Source: Rhodocyclaceae bacterium UBA2250 (lineage in GTDB: Bacteria > Pseudomonadota > Gammaproteobacteria > Burkholderiales > Rhodocyclaceae). Taken from it: a DNA stretch of 6,177 nt. Shown one piece after another: positions 1 through 5,831 of this stretch. The notes under the pieces are model-generated. The model was not told the origin of the DNA. It searched no databases and was given only the letters and a program-made list of their open reading frames with translations. The DNA lies in contig DDXW01000046.1 of NCBI GenBank assembly GCA_002347285.1, forward strand, positions 1-6,177, written 5' to 3'. How positions within the stretch are numbered: position 1 is the first letter of the stretch; each line of letters begins with the position of its first letter. The translations under genes and the position numbers were made by a program.

Positions 1-3
1 TGA

Positions 4-45
4 GAACGTTGGGACACTACTGAAATCGACTCGAAACACAAATAA
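4..45 (+). other. Possible C-terminal remnant of a CsgG-like paralogue upstream
   Basis: Read in frame from base 4, this short stretch ends in the peptide EIDSKHK followed by a TAA stop (43-45). The same seven residues occur near the end of the folded part of the downstream lipoprotein (its residues 267-273, bases 867-887). The two 21-base stretches differ at four positions, all third codon positions and all synonymous, as expected for diverged coding sequence. However, a TGA lies in the same frame at 1-3, and similarity fades upstream of the seven codons. It may be the frameshifted or decayed tail of a duplicated lipoprotein gene, or a chance match. The window starts too late to decide. Confidence 0.3.
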
Positions 46-52
46 GCCTTTC

Positions 53-60
53 AGGGGGAG
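53..60 (+). promoter_or_regulatory. Shine-Dalgarno site of the CsgG-like lipoprotein gene
   Basis: The purine run AGGGGGAG ends eight bases before the ATG at 69. This favours that ATG over the in-frame ATG at 78, which would lie 17 bases away and shorten the basic N-terminus of the signal peptide. I see no convincing -35/-10 pair in bases 1-52, so the promoter may lie further upstream. Confidence 0.7.
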
Positions 61-68
61 ACGTTTCA

Positions 69-989
69 ATGAAGCACATGCCGACGCGCCTGGCGCTTTC
101 CGTCATGCTGGCGAGCCTGCTGACGGCCGGTTGCCTGCAGTCCAATCCGCCGCGGCCCGAGGACGCCAACAATCCGTCGCCGACGGCCGGCTCGGACAGT
201 TCGCAGAAGGCCAACGAGATGGCCGACAAGGCGATGTACAAGCCGGTCGAATACGAGCATGCCAACATCAAGGGGCCGGCGCTGGTCGTCATCCCGGGCG
301 AGATCAAGAGCAACAACGCGACCTTCACGCAGAAGTTCGGGCCGAACAACATCGCCGACTTCGCCGAGCTCGAGCTGGGCAAGGCCAACTTCGGCGTGCT
401 CGAGCGCTCGGACATGGGCCCGATGATGCAGGAGTTCCAGCTCGCCTACACGATGGGCGACCCCAATGCCGCGCGCAAGGTGCTGCAGAAGGGCAAGTGG
501 AAGACGACCAAGTGGGTGGTCAAGTTCGACATCCTCAAGGCCGAGCAGGTGGCGCAGGCGCAGCAGGGCTTCGACGGCCGCGCCGCCGGCCAGCTGATCT
601 CGATCGTCGGCAGCGGTCAGGGCGGCGCCGCGGCGAGCACGGTGGCCGGCTCGGTGCAGACCGGCGAGGGCACCGGCATCTGGATCATCGGCATGCGCTA
701 CAAGATCCTCAACGCCAACACCACCGAGCAGGTCGCCACCGGCTACACCGAGCAGAAGATGGAGGTCGGCTCGAAGTCGACGTCGGTGATGGGCTTCTCG
801 CAGGGCGCGCAGGGCGGGCTGACGCTCGATGGCATGGTGCAGCGCCTCGTCCAGCAACTGGTCTGGGAGATCGACTCGAAGCATAAGCCGCCGCCCCCGC
901 CGCCCCAACCCGAGAAAAAGCCGGCAGCGAAGAAGCCGGTCGTCAAGAAGGCCGCCCCCGCCAGCACCCAACCCGACCCGGCCAAATAG
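69..989 (+). CDS. CsgG-family lipoprotein with Pro/Lys-rich tail
   Basis: This 306-residue protein is a predicted envelope lipoprotein. Residues 1-21 form a lipoprotein signal peptide (basic start, hydrophobic core, lipobox LTAG before Cys22). Gln24 rather than Asp follows the lipidated Cys after one Leu, so Lol-dependent transfer to the outer membrane is plausible. A flexible Pro/Asn/Ser linker follows (about 25-50). Residues 65-272 resemble the CsgG/curli-assembly fold: a first strand (ALVVIPGEI), a helix leading to FGVLERSDMGPMMQE (108-122), a central strand (KWVVKFDILKAEQ, 148-160), and the late pair IGMRYKILNANTTEQVATG (207-225). A Gly/Ala-rich insert at 168-203 occupies the region before the late strands. 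The end (274-306) is a polyproline run followed by Lys/Ala/Pro, which could span or touch peptidoglycan. True CsgG exports curli, but I see no curli genes, so only the fold family is claimed. The kinase gene begins 25 bases downstream, probably in the same transcript. Confidence 0.82.
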   Translation: MKHMPTRLALSVMLASLLTAGCLQSNPPRPEDANNPSPTAGSDSSQKANEMADKAMYKPVEYEHANIKGPALVVIPGEIKSNNATFTQKFGPNNIADFAELELGKANFGVLERSDMGPMMQEFQLAYTMGDPNAARKVLQKGKWKTTKWVVKFDILKAEQVAQAQQGFDGRAAGQLISIVGSGQGGAAASTVAGSVQTGEGTGIWIIGMRYKILNANTTEQVATGYTEQKMEVGSKSTSVMGFSQGAQGGLTLDGMVQRLVQQLVWEIDSKHKPPPPPPQPEKKPAAKKPVVKKAAPASTQPDPAK

Positions 990-1014
990 ATCGCGCAACG
1001 AGACGGACGCTGCC

Positions 1015-3342
1015 ATGACTCTTCCGCAGAAACTCGGCAAATACGAGATCCGCCGCGAGCTGGGCGCCGGCGCGATGGGCATCGTCTACGAAGGCTGGGA
1101 TCCCGGCATCGCGCGCCGCGTCGCGATCAAGACGGTCAGGCGCGACCAGCTCGAGCGCGCCGAGGCCGGCGAGATCCTGGCGCGCTTCCAGCGCGAGGCG
1201 CAGGCCGCCGGCCGGCTGTCGCACCCGAACATCGTGGCGATCTACGATTACGGCGAGCAAGGGGGCGAGGATGGGGGCACCGCCTTCATCGCGATGGAGT
1301 TCATCGAAGGGCGCGAGCTCAAGGACTACTTCGACGCCAACGAGCGCTTCCCGCTGCCCGAGCTCGGCCGCATCATGGCGCAGCTGCTCGCCGCGCTCGG
1401 CCACGCCCACCAGCACGGCATCGTGCACCGCGACATCAAGCCGGCGAACATCATCCTGCTCAAGGACGGCACGGTGAAGGTCGCCGACTTCGGCATCGCC
1501 CGCATCGAGTCCTCGAACCTCACGCAGGCCGGCGCGGTGCTCGGCACGCCCGCCTACATGTCGCCCGAGCAGTTCATGGGCCAGACCGTCGACGGCCGTT
1601 CCGACCTCTTCTCGGCCGGCGTGATCCTCTACCAGTTCCTCACCGGCGACAAGCCGTTCAACGGCACGCTGACCACCATCATGCACAAGGTGCTGAAGGA
1701 GGATCCGCCGCCGCCGTCCGAATTGAATGTCCAGGCGCCGCGGCTCTTCGACATGCTGATGCGGCGGGCGCTGGCGAAGCGGCCGGAAGACCGCTTCCAG
1801 ACCGCGCAGGAATTCGCCGCAGCGATCGCGGACGCGCTGCGGAACCGAAGTGCCGCGACCGAGGCGACGCTGGTCGGCGGCGCCGACGCCACGCTGGTCG
1901 CCGGCAGCGAGGCGGCGACCGTCCAGGCCGCGCCGCGACCGGCATCGCCTCCCGCCGCGCCACGACCCGCTGCGCCTGCAGCCAGCAAGACGCCGCTGCT
2001 GGCGGTCGCCGGCATCGCCGCGCTGGCCGTGGCCGGCGGCGCCTGGTTCATGCTCAAAGGCGGCGGCGACGGCACGGGCACCGCGCCCGAAAATCCGGCG
2101 ACGGCGCAGTCGCCCGCCGCCTCGCCGGCGCCGACTCTTGCCCGGGCCGGCGGCGAGACGCTGAGCATCACCGCCGTCGGCTACGCCGACCCGAGCGATC
2201 CGCGCTACGCGCAGGACCAGGGGCTGATGCAGGCCGAACTGCGCGAGGACGTGCGCCGCCAGCTGGTCGAGAAGGCCGCGGCGCTGTTCATCGAGCAGAA
2301 TTCGCTGGCGCAGAACTACGGCCTGATCCAGACGAAGCTGCTGGCGAACAGCGGGCAGTTCATCCAGGCGATCCGCGAGGAGCAGCCGCCGCAACAGGGC
2401 AAGGACGGCCTCGTTTCGATGACCGCGAAGGCGACGGTCAAGGTGCGCCAGGTGCAGAAGTCGCTCAACCAGATGTCGCGCGAGGAGCGCATCGACTTCA
2501 TCCGCAACAACGGCGACCCGACGATCTCCGTCGCGATAGCCGCGCGCAGCGCCCAGGGCGAGGGCGACCCGAACGCGCCCGCGCCGCGCTCGCCGGTCGC
2601 CGAGAACCTGCTCAAGGAGCGCATCCAGTCCTTCGGCTTCCGCCTCGCCAACGACGATGCCGGCGGCAATGCCGATTTCGCCGTGACCGGCGAGGCCAAG
2701 TTCAAGAAGCTCTCGCACACGCTCGAAGCCTCCGGCATCACGGTCGAGAAATTCGTGCTGACCTCCTGGACGGTGAAATGCACCGACAAGAAGAGCGGCG
2801 AGGAGATCTACTACAACACGCAGATTCCCGAGAAGCGGAGCTGGGCCACCGAGGAGCAGGCGCTGCGCGACATCGGCAAGCTGATCGGCGAGGAGTTCTC
2901 GAAGAACTTCTTCCTGCAGCACTTCCACTTCGTCGGCCAGAAAGTCGCGCTCAGGCTGCAGGGCCTGCCGAACAAGGCCGTGGCCGAATCGCTGCTGCGC
3001 GAGTTCACCGGACTGCGCCCGGTGCTGGCCGCCGAACTGGCCGGCGCCTCGGGCGCGGAAGCGCGCTACGCGCTGGAGATTTCCGGCGGACTCGACGATC
3101 CGGCCGATCTGATCGCCAAGGGGCTGGTCGCGCCGCTCAACCAGAAATTCGGCAAGACCTGCCTCAACGTCGCCGGCGGGAACGGCAGCGAGGTGACGCT
3201 GGCCTTCGCGGCCGCTTGCGGCGCGCCGGAAGTCGTCGGCAAGCTCGACGCGCTGCCGGCGGCGGCGTTGCTGACCGCACCGCCGCCGCGGCGCGAGAAC
3301 GTGATCCGCAATCCGGAGACGCGCCGGAAGATCAGCATCTGA
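1015..3342 (+). CDS. Transmembrane Ser/Thr protein kinase with extracytoplasmic FlgT/LPP20-like region
   Basis: This 775-residue Hanks-type kinase is predicted to sit in the inner membrane and phosphorylate Ser/Thr in the cytoplasm. Kinase domain, about 9-275: glycine loop GAGAMG (17-22), VAIK with Lys39, helix-C Glu61, HRD with Asp140, Asn145, DFG Asp158, activation-loop Thr170 and the GTPAYMSPE segment (177-185). All needed residues are present, so it should be active. A linker at 280-325 holds three threonine motifs (T285, T293, T302) and Ala/Pro repeats. One hydrophobic helix lies at about 327-347. The remaining roughly 425 residues should be periplasmic. A stretch at about 380-480 (ITAVGYA, then an Ala-rich helix and a strand) recalls LPP20/FlgT N-terminal domains; 500-640 recalls a TolB/CsgG-like middle domain. 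These two assignments are by eye and weak. The ATG at 1015 is chosen because MTLPQKLGKYEI begins the kinase domain; its Shine-Dalgarno site is poor. The open frame extends upstream to 829, but that part is low-complexity Arg/Pro/Ser overlapping the lipoprotein gene. Confidence 0.92.
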   Translation: MTLPQKLGKYEIRRELGAGAMGIVYEGWDPGIARRVAIKTVRRDQLERAEAGEILARFQREAQAAGRLSHPNIVAIYDYGEQGGEDGGTAFIAMEFIEGRELKDYFDANERFPLPELGRIMAQLLAALGHAHQHGIVHRDIKPANIILLKDGTVKVADFGIARIESSNLTQAGAVLGTPAYMSPEQFMGQTVDGRSDLFSAGVILYQFLTGDKPFNGTLTTIMHKVLKEDPPPPSELNVQAPRLFDMLMRRALAKRPEDRFQTAQEFAAAIADALRNRSAATEATLVGGADATLVAGSEAATVQAAPRPASPPAAPRPAAPAASKTPLLAVAGIAALAVAGGAWFMLKGGGDGTGTAPENPATAQSPAASPAPTLARAGGETLSITAVGYADPSDPRYAQDQGLMQAELREDVRRQLVEKAAALFIEQNSLAQNYGLIQTKLLANSGQFIQAIREEQPPQQGKDGLVSMTAKATVKVRQVQKSLNQMSREERIDFIRNNGDPTISVAIAARSAQGEGDPNAPAPRSPVAENLLKERIQSFGFRLANDDAGGNADFAVTGEAKFKKLSHTLEASGITVEKFVLTSWTVKCTDKKSGEEIYYNTQIPEKRSWATEEQALRDIGKLIGEEFSKNFFLQHFHFVGQKVALRLQGLPNKAVAESLLREFTGLRPVLAAELAGASGAEARYALEISGGLDDPADLIAKGLVAPLNQKFGKTCLNVAGGNGSEVTLAFAAACGAPEVVGKLDALPAAALLTAPPPRRENVIRNPETRRKISI

Positions 3343-3344
3343 AC

Positions 3345-3368
3345 GCGGCGGGAGCCTGCTCCCGCCGT
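3345..3368. terminator. GC-rich hairpin between convergent genes, candidate bidirectional terminator
   Basis: The arms GGCGGGAG (3347-3354) and CTCCCGCC (3359-3366) pair perfectly around a CCTG loop. A further C-G pair (3346/3367) and a G-T wobble (3345/3368) extend the stem. It begins two bases after the kinase stop codon and ends 14 bases before the end of the convergent cyclase gene, an ideal place for a shared terminator. No strong T-tract follows on either strand (TATT on the plus side), so termination may be weak, or the hairpin may instead protect the 3' ends. Confidence 0.55.
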
Positions 3369-3382
3369 ATTGCCGCTGAAAG

Positions 3383-4279
3383 TCAGTCTTCGAGCGCGAA
3401 GCTCAGCGTCACGCCCGGCTCGTGCGCCGACCCGGCATGGCCGAACACGATCAGCCCGCGGCCGCGCAGGATCACCTCCTCCCGCTTGAGCGCCAGCTCG
3501 GGTTCGCTGCCGAAAGTGACGTAGGTGCCGTTGCTGCTGATGTCCGCCAGCACGAACTTGTCGCGGCGGCGCTCGATGCGGGCGTGGGTGCGCGAGGCGC
3601 GCGGATCGCCGACGACGATGTCGCAGCCGAGGTCGCGGCCGAGCGTCACCCTGGGGCGTTCGGCGTCGACGACGATCTCGCTGCCGCCGTATTGCAGCCT
3701 GAGCTTCGGGTCGGGAGTGGCGACCGGCACCGCGTGGCCGCTCATCATCGTCAGCTCGGCGCCTTCCTGCCAGATCACCTCGCAGACGCGCACGCATTCG
3801 GCCTTGCCCTTGACCGCCAGCGCATCGATCTCGCGGCAGGACGAGCGCAGCAGTTCGGGCAGCGCGGCGACGGTGTCGGCGGTGGTGATGATCTGGCCGG
3901 CCTTGGCGAAACCGGCCATGCGCGCGGCGGTATTCACGGTGTCGCCGAAGACGTCGCCGTTCTCGACGATGGCCGGGCCGAAATGCAGGCCGGCGCGAAT
4001 CGACAGCTTGACGCCCGGCCCGAGCGGCGGCAGGTTGTCGATGCGCTGCTGCATCTCGCTGGCGGCCTGCATGCCCTGCGCCGCGCTGTCGAACAAAGCC
4101 ATCACCTCGTCGCCGATGGTCTTGACGACGCGGCCCTTGTTGATGGCGGTGGCGCGCTCCATCTCCTGCACGCAGCGCGCGACGGCGCGCAGCGCCTCGG
4201 CATCGCCGAGCTTCTCGTAGAGCGTCGTGCTGCCGGACACGTCGGCGAACACGAGGCAGACATCGCGTTGATTGCTCAT
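3383..4279 (-). CDS. Class III adenylate cyclase with C-terminal FHA domain
   Basis: This 298-residue soluble protein has no signal peptide or membrane helix. Residues 5-170 are a class III nucleotide cyclase domain. By comparison with mammalian adenylate cyclase, the metal-binding aspartates are Asp13 (FADVSGST) and Asp57 (KTIGDE), the adenine-selecting pair is Lys53 and Asp109, and the transition-state pair is Asn116 and Arg120 (VNTAAR). All six are intact, so production of cAMP from ATP is the likely reaction. Residues 193-298 form an FHA domain, a phosphothreonine reader, with Gly214-Arg215, Ser229, His232 and Asn250-Gly251. The ATG at 4279 is preferred: AGGA lies seven bases upstream (4287-4290) and MSNQRDVCLVFADVSG is a normal cyclase start. 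A longer reading from 4336 adds 19 unrelated residues and overlaps coaX. The gene converges on the transmembrane kinase gene, a candidate source of the phosphothreonine it binds. Class III enzymes work as dimers, so FHA binding could control dimer geometry; that is inference. Confidence 0.92.
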   Translation of the reverse strand: MSNQRDVCLVFADVSGSTTLYEKLGDAEALRAVARCVQEMERATAINKGRVVKTIGDEVMALFDSAAQGMQAASEMQQRIDNLPPLGPGVKLSIRAGLHFGPAIVENGDVFGDTVNTAARMAGFAKAGQIITTADTVAALPELLRSSCREIDALAVKGKAECVRVCEVIWQEGAELTMMSGHAVPVATPDPKLRLQYGGSEIVVDAERPRVTLGRDLGCDIVVGDPRASRTHARIERRRDKFVLADISSNGTYVTFGSEPELALKREEVILRGRGLIVFGHAGSAHEPGVTLSFALED

Positions 4280-4309
4280 GGCGTCGTCCTGTCCAGTGGC
4301 GGTGGCGCG

Positions 4310-4318
4310 ATCATAGCA
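4310..4318 (-). promoter_or_regulatory. Candidate extended -10 promoter of the FHA-cyclase gene
   Basis: On the minus strand the bases read TGC followed by TATGAT, an extended -10 element one base off the TATAAT consensus. The TGA stop codon of coaX lies inside it (4311-4313). A start site about seven bases downstream would give a leader of roughly 20-25 bases holding the AGGA ribosome site. I find no good -35 hexamer, which extended -10 promoters can do without. It stands out because AT-rich hexamers are rare in this GC-rich window. Confidence 0.4.
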
Positions 4319-5033
4319 AAGCGCCGGCGCGCACATGGCGCGCCAGCCCTTCGAGCACGAGGTTGTCGATGCGCCGCAGCGGCAGTTCGAGATGCGGCGC
4401 GAGCGGTTCCGCCGCGCCGCCCGAGAGCAGGCACAGAAACTCGGCGCCGGCGAGGCGGCGCGCCATGCGCTCGATCGCGCCGAGCGTCGCCTGCAGGCAG
4501 CCGCTGACGATCGCGTCGTCGGTGTTGGTCGGGGTGTCCCGATAGGCGCCGCGCGCCTCGGGCAGCCCGGCGGTGTTGCGCGCCAGCGCGGTGCGCATCA
4601 GGTCGAGGCCGGGCAGGATCAGGCCGCCGCGAAACCTTCCCGCCGCGTCGAGCAGGTCGATGGTCGTCGCGGTGCCGGCCATCACGACGAGCGCAGCGCC
4701 CGCATGGATCGCGCGCGCGCCGATCAGCGCCGCCCAGCGGTCGGCGCCCAGTTGCGCAGGGTTGTCGTAGCCGTTCGTCACGCCGGCGTCGGCAGGCGCG
4801 CTGGCGAACCATTCGAGTGGAGCGCCGAGCGCCGCAGCGAGCGTCTCGATGCGCGCGGCCACCGGCGCGCCGGCGACGTTGCAGGCGACGATGCGCGCCG
4901 GCCGCGCCGGCAGGGCGTGGGCGAGCGCGTCGACCTCCGCATGCGCGCAGGCGCCTTGCGCCCGCCAGACGGCGCCGTCGTGCAATCCCCATTTGATTCT
5001 CGTGTTGCCGGCATCGAGGCAGAGGAGCGTCAT
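4311..5033 (-). CDS. coaX: Type III pantothenate kinase
   Basis: This 240-residue cytoplasmic enzyme phosphorylates pantothenate with ATP, the first step of coenzyme A synthesis. The length fits the family. ASKHA-fold landmarks are all present: N-terminal phosphate loop DAGNTRIKW (7-15), GADRWAAL (96-103) with the probable catalytic base Asp98, GTATTID (120-126), GGLILPGLDLM (136-146), NTDDAIVSG (170-178) and SGG (204-206). Its ATG overlaps the TGA stop of birA as ATGA, so translation is probably coupled; GAGG inside the end of birA can serve as ribosome site. In Bordetella the homologue next to birA was named Baf (Bvg accessory factor), so this pairing is known in betaproteobacteria. The type III enzyme is not inhibited by CoA in characterised members. 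The FHA-cyclase gene starts 31 bases after its stop. Confidence 0.95.
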   Translation of the reverse strand: MTLLCLDAGNTRIKWGLHDGAVWRAQGACAHAEVDALAHALPARPARIVACNVAGAPVAARIETLAAALGAPLEWFASAPADAGVTNGYDNPAQLGADRWAALIGARAIHAGAALVVMAGTATTIDLLDAAGRFRGGLILPGLDLMRTALARNTAGLPEARGAYRDTPTNTDDAIVSGCLQATLGAIERMARRLAGAEFLCLLSGGAAEPLAPHLELPLRRIDNLVLEGLARHVRAGALL

Positions 5034-5794
5034 GCCGGCCTCAGGGAAAGCTCGCCGGACAGGATGCGCTCGATCCTGCCGTCGGTTTCGAGCAGCAGCG
5101 CGCCATCATCGGCGACGCCGCGGCAGATGCCGGCGCGCGGCGGCGTGAAGTCGGAGAGCAGGCGCACCGGCTGGTTCTCGTAAGCGTGATGCGCGCGCCA
5201 CTCGTCGCGCAAGGCGGCGAAGCCCCGCGCCGCGAAGCTTTCCAGCACCGCCAGCAATTCCTGCAGGATGGCCGCGAGCAGCCGGTCCGGAGCGACCGCC
5301 GCGTCGAGCGCCGCGCTCTGGCGGCGCAGCTCTTCCGGCATCGCCGCGGGCAGACGCAGGTTGAGGCCGATGCCGATCACCGCGGCATGGGGTGCTCCGG
5401 AAACCAGTTCGACCAGGATGCCGCCCAGCTTCCTGCCGTCCTTCAGCAGGTCGTTCGGCCATTTCAGCGCCGCCTCGCCGGCGCCGAGTTTCGCGAGCGC
5501 CCGCGCCACTGCCAGGCCGACGGCGAGCGACAGCCCCGCCGGCGCGGTGCCGGGCGCGAAGCGCCACAGCAGCGAGAAGGTCAGGCTGTCGCCGGGGGCC
5601 GAGAGCCAGGTCCGGCCGAGCCGGCCGCGGCCGGCCGTCTGGGTCGCGGCGACGACGACGCTGCCCGGGGGAGCGCCGGCCTCGGCGCGCTCGAGCAGCA
5701 CGGCATTGGTGGACGCGCAGACCGGCAGCAGGTCGACATCGAAGCGACGCGCCTGCGGACCGAGGAAGCGTGCGATCGCGGCAAGGTCGGGCAT
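5030..5794 (-). CDS. birA: Biotin-[acetyl-CoA carboxylase] ligase, monofunctional (no HTH)
   Basis: This 254-residue enzyme activates biotin to biotinyl-AMP and attaches it to the biotin carboxyl carrier protein of acetyl-CoA carboxylase. The catalytic domain shows STN (28-30), the biotin/AMP loop GRGRLGR (55-61), KWPNDLL (111-117) with the key Lys111, KLGGILVE (122-129) and GIGLN (141-145). A small SH3-like C-terminal domain covers about 205-254. The E. coli protein is about 320 residues with an N-terminal winged helix that represses the biotin operon; here the catalytic domain starts almost at once, so this protein should not act as a DNA-binding repressor. No clear Shine-Dalgarno site precedes the ATG at 5794. 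It lies 37 bases after the ntrC stop and overlaps coaX by four bases, linking supply of a carboxylase cofactor with CoA supply. Confidence 0.95.
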   Translation of the reverse strand: MPDLAAIARFLGPQARRFDVDLLPVCASTNAVLLERAEAGAPPGSVVVAATQTAGRGRLGRTWLSAPGDSLTFSLLWRFAPGTAPAGLSLAVGLAVARALAKLGAGEAALKWPNDLLKDGRKLGGILVELVSGAPHAAVIGIGLNLRLPAAMPEELRRQSAALDAAVAPDRLLAAILQELLAVLESFAARGFAALRDEWRAHHAYENQPVRLLSDFTPPRAGICRGVADDGALLLETDGRIERILSGELSLRPA

Positions 5795-5800
5795 GGCGCG

Positions 5801-5806
5801 ACTATA
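5801..5806 (-). promoter_or_regulatory. Possible -10 element just before birA
   Basis: On the minus strand the hexamer reads TATAGT and ends six bases before the birA start codon. Transcription from it would begin at or next to the ATG, giving a nearly leaderless message, which would agree with the missing ribosome site. No recognisable -35 lies at the right distance, so this could be chance or birA may simply be read through from ntrC. Confidence 0.25.
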
Positions 5807-5831
5807 CCGAAAGCGGCGGCGGGGCCGGACG

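Noticed and set aside
829..1014. N-terminal extension of the kinase by 62 residues
   Set aside because: The extension overlaps the lipoprotein gene in another frame, is Arg/Pro/Ser-rich, and precedes a normal kinase start at 1015.
66..1082. Open frame of 338 codons on the minus strand across the lipoprotein gene
   Set aside because: Low-complexity Leu/Arg/Gly/His-rich translation with no recognisable domain, explained by the codon bias of the lipoprotein gene on the other strand.
943..2928. Very long open frame of 661 codons on the minus strand, antisense to the kinase gene
   Set aside because: Its product is a Leu/Arg/Ala/Val/Asp-rich string without motifs. It mirrors the GC-rich third positions of the kinase gene, whose own frame carries unmistakable kinase motifs.
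69..3342. A true curli export system or a type VI secretion cluster
   Set aside because: The CsgG-like protein has no curli subunit, CsgE or CsgF neighbours, and no type VI structural gene is visible; only resemblance of parts can be claimed.
4280..4336. N-terminal extension of the FHA-cyclase by 19 residues
   Set aside because: It overlaps the end of coaX and has no family-like residues; the ATG at 4279 has an AGGA site seven bases upstream.
3422..4507. Open frame of 361 codons on the plus strand opposite the cyclase and coaX
   Set aside because: It crosses two well-identified genes on the other strand and its translation is Arg/Ala/Asp/His-rich without motifs.
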